A stretch of 64,000 bases of DNA from G965197555 sp965197555 (GTDB lineage: Bacteria; Chloroflexota; Dehalococcoidia; Lucifugimonadales; UBA3495): NCBI GenBank assembly GCA_965197555.1, contig OZ240213.1, positions 1,302,001 through 1,366,000 on the forward strand, given 5' to 3'. Below, one piece after another: positions 1 to 7,636 of the stretch. A model generated the notes under the pieces. It worked only from the letters and a program-made list of their open reading frames with translations, had not been told where the DNA came from and made no database searches. A program made the position numbers and the translations under genes. Within the stretch, counting starts at the first letter, position 1; the number at the start of each line of letters is the position of its first letter.

Positions 1-601
1 GCTTGCCGGCCTTGAAATTGTACGTGACACTGTTGATGGTCGTGTCACGGGCGTCTATTCCGCCGCCGGAGGTGAAGAAAAGGCATTGTCCGCGCCCGGA
101 CGAATCGACCGAGAACTCGGCGGACCTGCACGGGTATGTGCAACTCTCTTCGGGCCTGACGATCAAACCCACGTGGCATACCCCGTCAGCCCTCTCTGAA
201 GCGGAGGTTGGAGTGTGCGTAGGCATGGGTGTGGCCGTGGCTACGGGTGTGGACGTCTGAGACGCGTTGAACTTCAGGTGAGTGATGACCCGGTTTTCGA
301 AGGTTATCCAGCCCAGTTGTATGTCCCCTCCAGCCCTAGACATGATGTTTCCCTGTAATACAAGGGCGTCGCCATCGGGAAGATGGGCTACCAGAAGCTT
401 GGTGTCCAGAATCTCGGAATATTCGGGAGGGAACCTGAAGCCCTCCGACAAGCAGAAGCTGTCTCTCGGCAAAGCAAGACCCTCGTAGCAGGCCACGATC
501 TGGCCGCTTTGATACATTCTCCGCCATGTGGCCGCACCAGCTCCGTTGAACTCAGCCGGAGTTACCCATATCAGGCTGACTGGGTCCAAGCAACGCACCA
601 T
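1..601 (-). CDS. Partial protein with Thr/Pro-rich linker, runs off the left edge
   Basis: A minus-strand frame stays open for 200 codons from an ATG at 601 to the left edge, so the 3' end is missing. A TGA lies about ten codons upstream, with a possible GTG start at 628. The first ~110 residues contain SEGFRFPPEYSEI and LGWITFENRVITHLKFN. They are followed by a low-complexity linker (TPVATATPMPTHTP) and then a Cys-containing segment. Such linkers are common in exported Chloroflexota proteins, but no signal peptide is visible at this start. The N-terminus may therefore have been lost near the adjacent transposase remnant. I do not recognise the family. The frame is supported by the coherent linker composition and lack of stops; the function is unknown. 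Confidence 0.45.
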   Translation of the reverse strand, partial: MVRCLDPVSLIWVTPAEFNGAGAATWRRMYQSGQIVACYEGLALPRDSFCLSEGFRFPPEYSEILDTKLLVAHLPDGDALVLQGNIMSRAGGDIQLGWITFENRVITHLKFNASQTSTPVATATPMPTHTPTSASERADGVCHVGLIVRPEESCTYPCRSAEFSVDSSGRGQCLFFTSGGGIDARDTTINSVTYNFKAGK

Positions 602-806
602 CCTCGACGAGAGCCATCGTAGTATCACTCACGGATGCCGTCAATCATCCAATCAAGCTCACAAAACCATCTCTCGGCGTGGTGAGTTAGCGGCCCCAGG
701 CAGCGGAAGTGGCTTTCACCACGTTTGCACTCCCTTCAAACTCCTCCGGGCACGCACCTCGCCCTTGGTTGCCTCTCTTCATCTCTGATGACCTCAAGGA
801 TAATCG

Positions 807-2162
807 CTACCCTGGTGCTGGATTGAGCCCGGCGATACGCTCCAATACTTGCCGGAATACCTCCCGGGACACTGCCACCTCAGCAAGCTGAAGCACCAAC
901 CTCCTGGCATGCCGCACCAGACGTCCACCCATCTTGATGAGCTTGGTCTGAACACTTCGCAGTGACCAGTGTTTCACTGACTCTGGCAAAGTCAGCCTTC
1001 TCATGAAGTTGCCCAGGTTGTAGGCCAGCACAAACAGCCACAGCCTCACCTTGGTTAGCAACTAACCTGTGACACGAGAGCCGTGTCCAGTTCAGGGCGT
1101 ATTTACCTTCCTTGATCCACTGCTCGGCCGTGCCCCACCCGTTGTAGTAGTGGGTTACGCCTGCCGGCGGTAGGTTGAGGTGGTGACGACGAACCCGACC
1201 CTCGGGAATAGCTCACCCTGGCGCCACTCCACCTTGGCGACCACACGCCGGGGAATGTCCCAGCTCTGGGCCTGGTAAACGAAGTCGTGATACCGGACTA
1301 CGGGCTTCCCTTCGACAGGCTCAGGGCAGGCTTTAGGCGGCCTGCCCACGGGCCGCTTCAGCAGGTGCCGGATGTTTCCTCGTAATACCTCGTTGGCCGG
1401 AAGCCGCATAGCGTAGCCAGTGTCCCTTGACTCCAGGTACTCGTACACCTCGGGCTTGGCAAAGGCAGCATCGGCCCGGAACAGCAGCCGGACTCCTTTC
1501 TCCTGGTATCGCTTCACGACTGGCTCCAGAACCTCCCGCCACCTTTCAGCGCTGTGGACGTTGCCCGGGCGAAGCATTGCACCTTCGCAATCTCCGAAAT
1601 GGTTGAACAGGAAGAGCGGGTGATAACATACGGACTCGAAGTGGCCGTTGTAGGCGACTCCCTCTTGCTGCCCATGCACCGGGCTCTCTGAGCTGTCCAT
1701 GTCGAGGATAACTCGCTGGTGAGATGTGTGGGTCATGGCCGTGTCCACCCACTCAACATTCAGGCGCGCAAGCCCATCCAGGTTCTCCTCTTCGGTTAAC
1801 ACCTCAGTCTCAAATCGGCTCATAGTGTTGGTGCTGGCTGCCTGCTTATCAGTACCTTGCCACCCGACGGTGACCCGCATAGCCGGGTCTTGGGCAAGCC
1901 GTTCAGCGTCGTTGGTGTCCTCGTAGCCAGCGAGACGGCTATACACCGATTGTCTGAGCAAGGGCAACAGCGGGTGTTGCACGTTGCGGCCGGTGCGGCT
2001 TTCATGGATATAATCGTTGGCTGTATCTGTGAGTCCCAGAGCGGCATCAAGCTCGCGGCATGCCAGGAGTCCGGCGTCCGAGGTGATGGTAGCGCCACGA
2101 AAATCCAGGCGGACTCTGCGGTCGAATTGGAGCTTCAAAGGGGTGTCGGAGCTTTCACCCAT
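807..2162 (-). pseudogene. IS1380-family transposase, broken by two frameshifts
   Basis: Two minus-strand segments together encode an IS1380-type DDE transposase. The N-terminal 335 residues (2162-1155) contain FRGATITSDAGLLACRELD and RVILDMDSSESPVHGQQEG with the catalytic Asp. The C-terminal segment (1061-807) contains RLWLFVLAYNLGNFMRRL. Between them the conserved GTAEQWIKEGKYALNW lies in a third frame. One base is missing near 1170-1180, where the N-terminal frame runs into TAA, and one extra base sits near 1050, so the protein cannot be made from a single frame. It also carries an in-frame 24-nt repeat insertion (see 1308-1330). Terminal inverted repeats and target duplications were not identified, so the limits given are those of the coding remnant. 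Probably an inactive copy, unless a functional relative acts in trans. Confidence 0.9.
1308..1330. repeat. Single 23-bp dispersed repeat unit inside the transposase
   Basis: These 23 bases match the tandem unit at 12399-12766 at 21 of 23 positions. On the minus strand they read as ACPEPVEG between two Lys codons of the transposase, so 24 nt appear to have been added without breaking the frame. Confidence 0.8.
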
Positions 2163-2454
2163 TGGGTGCCTCCAGCGAGATTGCGGTATCCAGAACTAGA
2201 TCCCGCTACCTCGGCCAGTCTAGCACCCACCCTGCCCATAATGCCCAGGTATGCGGCTCAAACAGGCAGCACCCTTACCGGTTTACGATGCACCCACGTG
2301 GCTGATCTGGGAAATGTGGGATTAGGTGTGAACGTCCCCTAGGCACCACTAGCGTGCCATTATGGTCCTGTGGTCGATGTTTTGCTAGCTGTTCCCTTAT
2401 TTGTGGAGAGCCTGTCCTTTCTCGGAAATTGGGTGAGAGTCCGGCGGTGATGAG

Positions 2455-2549
2455 CCCTTCGACAAGCAAACCACGAACGGTGGTTCGCCAAGCTCAGAGC
2501 AGGCCTGTCGAACCAGGAACAGACCGTCCTTCGACAGGCTCAGGGCAAA
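2455..2549. repeat. Degenerate cluster of the dispersed repeat
   Basis: Three partial copies of the CTTCGACAAGCTCAGG-type repeat lie here in both orientations, ending in a good unit at about 2527-2549. They sit in the ~720-bp stretch 2163-2885, which has no convincing gene. The rest of that stretch holds only the promoter and leader at its right end. Confidence 0.7.
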
Positions 2550-2743
2550 TGAGGAAGGCCACGGAATAGCAACCATCGAAAGGACCTGCTAATCTCGGAC
2601 CCCGGTTACCGGGGAGTGGGTCAGGTATACAGGACTAGGTTGTTGCAGGTTCAGCAGGAATCGACTGACAGGTTCGTGCCGCCGAGGTTTGGGCTTAGCT
2701 CATCGGGGCAAGGAAGTCCGTTTTTACGCAAGCTCGAACTCGC

Positions 2744-2839
2744 TTGCAAAGGCGTTTCTGCGTGGTAGGATATGCATCGGCCCGGTCATTCCGACTGATT
2801 AGGAGGTGCTGGGAGCAGGTCCCGGGCCTCTTTGTTTTG
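2744..2839 (+). promoter_or_regulatory. Sigma70-like promoter with structured leader or small RNA
   Basis: TTGCAA (2744-2749) and TAGGAT (2766-2771), 16 bp apart, form a plausible -35/-10 pair. About seven bases later GGCCCGG (2779-2785) can pair with CCGGGCC (2822-2828), enclosing a small TGCT-GGG-AGCA hairpin. A T-rich tail (TCTTTGTTTTG) follows. This resembles an intrinsic terminator at the end of a ~60-nt transcript, so it could be an attenuating leader of the hydrolase gene at 2886 or a separate small RNA. I match it to no known riboswitch class. Confidence 0.35.
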
Positions 2840-2885
2840 TGCACTGGCAAGCTAAGAAAAAGAAAAACCATAGGATAGGTTGGAC

Positions 2886-3785
2886 ATGGAGCAGAAAATC
2901 AGTTTCTACAGCGATGGGCTCCAAATAGCTGGAGTGCTATACGAGCCGGACCGGGCACCGGATGGGTCGTGTCCTGCCATAATGCTGTGCCAAGGGATGG
3001 TAGGTGTTAAGGAATACTTCTGGTTCCCCCATATCGCCCAGAGCTTGGCTGACATGGGATACGTAGCGTTGATCTGGGACTATCGGGGCGTCGGGGAGAG
3101 CGAAGGTGAGTACGGACGCCTGTACCCACAGGAACAATCCGAGGACATCAGGAACGGCTTGACCTATTTGGAGACCAACCCGAAGGTTGACCCAGACCGG
3201 CTGGCGCTGCTGGGATTTAGCTTTGGCGCCGGCATGGTCCCTTATGTGGCGGGGGTGGACGGCCGCGTGCGGTGCGCTATTAGCGTCGCCGGCTGGGGCG
3301 ACGGAGAGCGCTGGATGCGAAGCTTGAGGCGACACTTCGAGTGGTTGGACCTTCTAAAACGCATTGAACGCGACCGGAAATCGCGGGTGCTGACCGGCAA
3401 GTCCGAGTTGCTGACGGCCGGAGAAATCTTGATGGCCGATCCAGCGACCGCCGCGGACAGGGAGGAGGTGGTGAGCAACATCCCCGGCATGGAGGAATAT
3501 CAGAGCACCGCATACTCTCTGGCGACGGCGGAGATGTTGTTGAAGTTCAAGCCTGCCGATGTGGTCCACCGTATATTCCCCAGGGCCATCCTCTATGTAG
3601 CAGCGGAGCTGGACTCTGTAACGCCGGCGGACGATGTCTTTGACATGTACGAACGCACCAAACAGCCGAAGAAGCTGAAGGTCATTCCTGGCGCAGCCCA
3701 CTACGACGTGTACCGGAAGAGCAATCTGGACTCCATAATGGAATTGGCCACGGCCTGGCTGGGGGAGCACCTCGCTCGAGAATAA
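2886..3785 (+). CDS. Alpha/beta hydrolase (dienelactone hydrolase / S9-like)
   Basis: A 299-residue cytoplasmic alpha/beta-fold hydrolase. The nucleophile elbow GFSFGAG places Ser at about 112. The acid is likely Asp243 (AELDSVTP) and the base His272 (GAAHYDVY), giving a complete triad. An oxyanion-type WDYRGVGES loop lies near residue 66. There is no signal peptide. The ATG at 2886 is preferred over an in-frame TTG at 2880 because AGGATAGG lies about six bases upstream. Members act on esters, lactones or acyl compounds; the substrate cannot be read from sequence. It heads a same-strand run with an LLM flavin enzyme and a second hydrolase, consistent with small-molecule catabolism. The leader at 2744-2839 may control it. 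Confidence 0.85.
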   Translation: MEQKISFYSDGLQIAGVLYEPDRAPDGSCPAIMLCQGMVGVKEYFWFPHIAQSLADMGYVALIWDYRGVGESEGEYGRLYPQEQSEDIRNGLTYLETNPKVDPDRLALLGFSFGAGMVPYVAGVDGRVRCAISVAGWGDGERWMRSLRRHFEWLDLLKRIERDRKSRVLTGKSELLTAGEILMADPATAADREEVVSNIPGMEEYQSTAYSLATAEMLLKFKPADVVHRIFPRAILYVAAELDSVTPADDVFDMYERTKQPKKLKVIPGAAHYDVYRKSNLDSIMELATAWLGEHLARE

Positions 3786-3896
3786 AGCGCTTGATTCGGC
3801 GCTTCTCGGCCTGCTCCTGGAGAGGCCCTGTAAATCGCCCCGTTGGGACCTGCCCTGAGGGCTGGGCTAACGGAGTAATCGCTAAGGACGGCGACT

Positions 3897-5000
3897 ATGA
3901 AAGCATCCTACTTGGGTGCCATGGGGTATTCCCAGCGGCATAATTTTCCAGTCACTTGGCCGATACCACCGGTCTATCACGACCCCGAGATCTCCGTTCG
4001 GAGCTACCAGGAAGGAATTGAAGAGTGTGAGTTCGCCGAGGAGATGGGATTTGAGTGGGTCAGCTTTTCTGAGCACCATTACTCGGGCCGGATCGCCACT
4101 GGTACACCCGCAGTCATGGCCGCAGCAGTCGCCGAGCGGTGCAAGAAGGCCAGGATAGCCATGTTGGGCCCTTTGCTGCCACTGAACAACCCGGTGCGTA
4201 TCGCCGAGGAGATGGCCCTGCTGGACAATCTAACCAATGGCCGACTCGTTATCGGCTTTCTGCGGGGCACCCCGAATGAAGACCAAGTCTACGGTATAAA
4301 TCCGGCCGAGGGGAGGGGGCGCCTGCTGGAAGGCATGGACTTAATCATTAAGGCGCTGACCGAGCCCCAGCCCTTCTCTTGGGAGGGCCGCTACTACCAG
4401 TTCCGCACTGTGTCCGTCTGGCCTCGACCGGTCCAGCAGCCTCTGCCTCCGATGATGGTGGCCACCAGAAGCGATGACACTGTGGAATATGCTGCAAACC
4501 ACAGGCTGGGCTTGGCGGTGTCCTTTTTGCCGGTGGACCAGATGGCAGTGATCACTGATAAGTATTACAGGTGGTGTGAAGAGGCCGAATGGTCTCCGGG
4601 ACCGAATCAAGTCCTCTACCGGGGCAGCATCTATGTGGCGGACACGGACAAGCAGGCCGAAGAGTGGTTTACGGATCTACAGCGTTCTAACCCTCCGCCG
4701 GCGATTGCGTTGCGCTCCACCGTGGCCGGAGCGGTGCAAGCCGCCCGTACCGGCCAAGAATTCGACCTGCGTAACGTTATCGCCGGGAGCGCCCAAGGGG
4801 ATGTGGTTGGGATTTCGCCAGCGCTCAGCTTTGTGGGCGGCCCCGACACCGTCGCGAAGCAGATAAGAGCATTTCATGACCAATGTGGGGCGGGGATTGT
4901 GGACCTATTTTTCCAACAACCCAGCGTCGAACACCGGGACGTCATGAAAGAGATCGAGCTATTCGGCAAAGAAGTGCTGCCGCAGATCAGGGAGCTCTAG
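3897..5000 (+). CDS. LLM-class flavin-dependent oxidoreductase
   Basis: A 367-residue protein of the bacterial luciferase-like / F420-FMN (alpha/beta)8-barrel superfamily. Typical segments are EEMGFEWVSFSEHHYS near residue 45, the LLPLNNPVRIAEEMALLDN strand, GRLVIGFLRG, and a late SFVGGPDTVAKQIRAF helix. Such enzymes use FMNH2 or F420 to oxygenate or reduce small organic molecules; which cofactor is used here cannot be decided. The gene lies 111 bp after one alpha/beta hydrolase and 29 bp before another. That suggests a co-transcribed step in which an oxygenated product such as an ester or lactone is hydrolysed, which is inference. Confidence 0.9.
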   Translation: MKASYLGAMGYSQRHNFPVTWPIPPVYHDPEISVRSYQEGIEECEFAEEMGFEWVSFSEHHYSGRIATGTPAVMAAAVAERCKKARIAMLGPLLPLNNPVRIAEEMALLDNLTNGRLVIGFLRGTPNEDQVYGINPAEGRGRLLEGMDLIIKALTEPQPFSWEGRYYQFRTVSVWPRPVQQPLPPMMVATRSDDTVEYAANHRLGLAVSFLPVDQMAVITDKYYRWCEEAEWSPGPNQVLYRGSIYVADTDKQAEEWFTDLQRSNPPPAIALRSTVAGAVQAARTGQEFDLRNVIAGSAQGDVVGISPALSFVGGPDTVAKQIRAFHDQCGAGIVDLFFQQPSVEHRDVMKEIELFGKEVLPQIREL

Positions 5001-5029
5001 CTTAACGGTAGTTGACGTGACGGTGAGCG

Positions 5030-5812
5030 ATGCCGACTTTCACTGAAGCGCACATAGAGGTGGACGGATTTCGCATCCGCTACGCGGAGGCTGGCGAGGG
5101 TGACTCCGTTGTCATACTGGATGGTATGAACTGGGGCCCATCCACTCTCAACGATGCGCTGGCCCTGGCGTATCGTGTGGTTGTGATGGAATTACCGGGT
5201 TTCGGCTATTCACCTAACAACGCCGGGTCCCGGTCGGTGACAGAGTTAGCGAATACCGTTGCCAGGGTGGTTGCGGCAGTGGTGGCGGACAGTTACACGC
5301 TCATCGGCACTTCCTTTGGTGCCGACTTGGCCCTCCAACATTCCTTGGAGGCACCGGGCAACCTGGAAGCGCTGATACTGGTCTCTCCCACAGCCATCCG
5401 TCCGATGACTAGCCCCATTCCGGAGACACCCGAGGAGATGGCCCAGCAGCTTTTGGCACATCCAAGTAACTTAGGGCGCTTATCGGCTACGGAGCTCTCG
5501 ATATTCGCCAAGGAGCAGGCGCTGATACAGTGGCTCAAGGGAACGCACCAAGACGAAGAGGTGCAGAGCAGGCTGAAGGAGATTAGGTGTCCGACCCTGG
5601 TGGTCATGGGCCTGGAGGACCGCAGAGTGGCGCCCGAGGCAGCAAGTATTTACCGGGAATCCATCCCCAACTGCAACGTATGCATCGTGTATGATGCCGG
5701 ACACCTCATCGCGGCGGAGCGGCCTGAGGCCTTGGTCGGCGCTGTGTCGGACTTCGTAGAGCGTCGCGAGACGTTCGTCGTTGGTCGAGGCGTTGGTATC
5801 ATCAACCCCTAA
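5030..5812 (+). CDS. Alpha/beta hydrolase
   Basis: A 260-residue alpha/beta hydrolase of the compact MhpC/esterase type. The nucleophile is Ser95 in GTSFGAD, the acid Asp197 in VVMGLEDRRV, and the base His225 in DAGHLIAAERPE. The early ILDGMNWGPS stretch replaces the more usual HGxPG oxyanion loop, so the exact chemistry is uncertain. There is no signal peptide. It starts 29 bp after the LLM oxidoreductase and is followed 47 bp later by a binding-protein gene on the same strand, so it probably belongs to that transcription unit. Confidence 0.85.
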   Translation: MPTFTEAHIEVDGFRIRYAEAGEGDSVVILDGMNWGPSTLNDALALAYRVVVMELPGFGYSPNNAGSRSVTELANTVARVVAAVVADSYTLIGTSFGADLALQHSLEAPGNLEALILVSPTAIRPMTSPIPETPEEMAQQLLAHPSNLGRLSATELSIFAKEQALIQWLKGTHQDEEVQSRLKEIRCPTLVVMGLEDRRVAPEAASIYRESIPNCNVCIVYDAGHLIAAERPEALVGAVSDFVERRETFVVGRGVGIINP

Positions 5813-5859
5813 CCTCGCTACAGCACTCCTCATATACAGCCTCCAAAGGAGAGCGACCG

Positions 5860-6789
5860 ATGCGCATCGCTGTGCCCGACCTGGTCTCGAATTCCTACTT
5901 CCCAGCCATTGCCGCCGTTGAGCTCGGTTTCTTCGAGGCCGAAGGCCTGAAGCCTGAATTGCAGCACGTATTTCCTGTGGGAAAAAGTATGGAAGCCCTG
6001 CGTGACGGCGAGTTGGACTTCGTAGCGGGATCGGCCCATGCTACCTTGACGGCTTTTCCGGGATGGAATGGTGCCAAGCTGTGTGCCGCCCTGGCCCAAA
6101 GAATGTACTGGTTACTGATATTGCGGGCGGACCTTGGCGCAAAGAGCGGTGACGTTCAGGTAGTCAAAGGCCTTCGGATTGGGGCCGCGCCCGGGCCGGC
6201 TGCGGGACTTCGACGCCTCCTCGTCGAGGCCGGCATCGACCCGGAAAGGGACGGAGTCGAAATCGGTCCTGTACCCGGCACCGGTCCTGGTGTTTCCTTC
6301 GGCGTCCACGCCGCTCGATGCCTAGAGGAGGGGACCATTGATGGGTTCTGGGCAAATGGCATGGGGAGCGAAACAGCGGTGCGGAGTGGTGCTGGCACCG
6401 TGGTCCTCGATGTCCGCCGCGGTATCGGGCCGCCAGTCGCCCAATACTATACATTTCCCGCGTTGGTCACCACGGACACCAGGATCGCTCAAGACCCTGA
6501 GAGCGTGGCTGCCGCTGTACGGGCTACCGTGAAGGTTCAGAAGGCGCTACGAGAGGATCTTTCCCTGGCGACAGAGGTAGGGAGGAGGCTTTTCCCCCCA
6601 GCGGAAGCGGAGTTCATCGCGGAAGTTGTGGAGCGTGATCTTCCATATTACGATCCCATCATCCCTGAGCACGCCGTGGACGGCATGAACCAATTTGCTC
6701 AGGACATAGGAATTCTCAGCGGACCGGTGCCCTACGACCAAGTCGTTGCCACCCAATTTCGCCATTTGTGGACAGAGCCAGACTTGTGA
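5860..6789 (+). CDS. NMT1/SsuA-like substrate-binding protein without signal peptide
   Basis: A 309-residue periplasmic-binding-protein-fold protein of the NMT1/THI5-like type. It opens directly with the first strand (MRIAVPDLVSNSYFPAIAA) and continues with the family pattern AVELGFFEAEGL and LRDGELDFVAGSAH. A good ribosome site (AAAGGAGA) precedes the ATG by a few bases, so a missed N-terminal signal is unlikely. No permease or ATPase gene is adjacent. It may be a cytosolic binding or enzyme-like derivative rather than a transporter part, or may rely on another export route. Neighbours are a hydrolase upstream and a methyltransferase 21 bp downstream, probably co-transcribed. Confidence 0.8.
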   Translation: MRIAVPDLVSNSYFPAIAAVELGFFEAEGLKPELQHVFPVGKSMEALRDGELDFVAGSAHATLTAFPGWNGAKLCAALAQRMYWLLILRADLGAKSGDVQVVKGLRIGAAPGPAAGLRRLLVEAGIDPERDGVEIGPVPGTGPGVSFGVHAARCLEEGTIDGFWANGMGSETAVRSGAGTVVLDVRRGIGPPVAQYYTFPALVTTDTRIAQDPESVAAAVRATVKVQKALREDLSLATEVGRRLFPPAEAEFIAEVVERDLPYYDPIIPEHAVDGMNQFAQDIGILSGPVPYDQVVATQFRHLWTEPDL

Positions 6790-6810
6790 GCAAGTGTAGC
6801 TAGGAATCGC

Positions 6811-7584
6811 ATGGGGGGAACTAACCGCCTATATTATGATCTGGCCTACCTGTGGCCAATAATCAGTCCTCCAGAGGAGTACTACTACGAAGCCTGCTAC
6901 TGGCGCAATGCACTGCGCGAAACATTGGGTCCCGGGCGCCATAGGTTGCTGGAGCTCGGCGTGGGAGGGGGACATAATCTCTCTCATCTGACCGGTGAGT
7001 TCCATTGCGCAGCCGTGGATTTGTCACCCGGCATGTTAGGAATGTCCAAGCGCCTCAACCCGAAGGTGGAGCATCACCTTGGGGACATGCGCACCATCCG
7101 CCTGAACCAGACCTTTGACGCTGTACTGATCCATGATGCGGTGTCCTATTTGCTAACTGAAGCAGACATACAAAGAACATTCCAGACCGCCAGCCTTCAC
7201 TTGCGGGGGAATGGCGTGCTCCTCGTTGCGCCCGACTGGGTAGAAGAGACCTTTCCGGACGGCTGGGTGTTCACCTGGGAGAGGAAGAAGGGCAACATAG
7301 AGGTAGAGATTGAGGAGTATATGGTTGACCCCGACCCATCAGATACCCAGGTGGAGTCGACCTACACCTATACCATCAAAAGGGACGGGGTTGTCAGCGT
7401 TGAGCGCGACACCCACGTCACGGGTTTGTTTTCCATCAACACTTGGATTCGTTTGCTTGAGGAAGCTGGGTATTCGGTTGAACTGCGTGCTTTGCCTCCC
7501 AATGAAGGCGGCTACGGCAGTTGGCTGTTCGTCGGCGTCTTGCAGAGCAAGAACGAGAATTGTGACCTGCAATCAGCCTCATAA
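6811..7584 (+). CDS. Class I SAM-dependent methyltransferase
   Basis: A 257-residue Rossmann-fold methyltransferase. Motif I is LLELGVGGGHN (residues 46-56). The acidic ribose-binding residue lies in AAVDLSPGML and motif II/post-I in HHLGDMRTI. The N-terminal YYDLAYLWPIISPPEEYY lid region is common in small-molecule methyltransferases of this class. The C-terminal half is rich in beta strand (YTYTIKRDG), which likely shapes the substrate pocket. The acceptor is unknown. AGGAA precedes the ATG, and the gene begins 21 bp after the binding-protein gene. An amidase follows 52 bp later on the same strand. Confidence 0.85.
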   Translation: MGGTNRLYYDLAYLWPIISPPEEYYYEACYWRNALRETLGPGRHRLLELGVGGGHNLSHLTGEFHCAAVDLSPGMLGMSKRLNPKVEHHLGDMRTIRLNQTFDAVLIHDAVSYLLTEADIQRTFQTASLHLRGNGVLLVAPDWVEETFPDGWVFTWERKKGNIEVEIEEYMVDPDPSDTQVESTYTYTIKRDGVVSVERDTHVTGLFSINTWIRLLEEAGYSVELRALPPNEGGYGSWLFVGVLQSKNENCDLQSAS

Positions 7585-7636
7585 TTTATACACCCGGTCT
7601 TTAAGTTGAGTCCGGACCAACGAAAGGAGCTTGGCA

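Noticed and set aside
2275..2569. Short frames on both strands after the transposase
   Set aside because: They run through dispersed-repeat copies and lack any family match.
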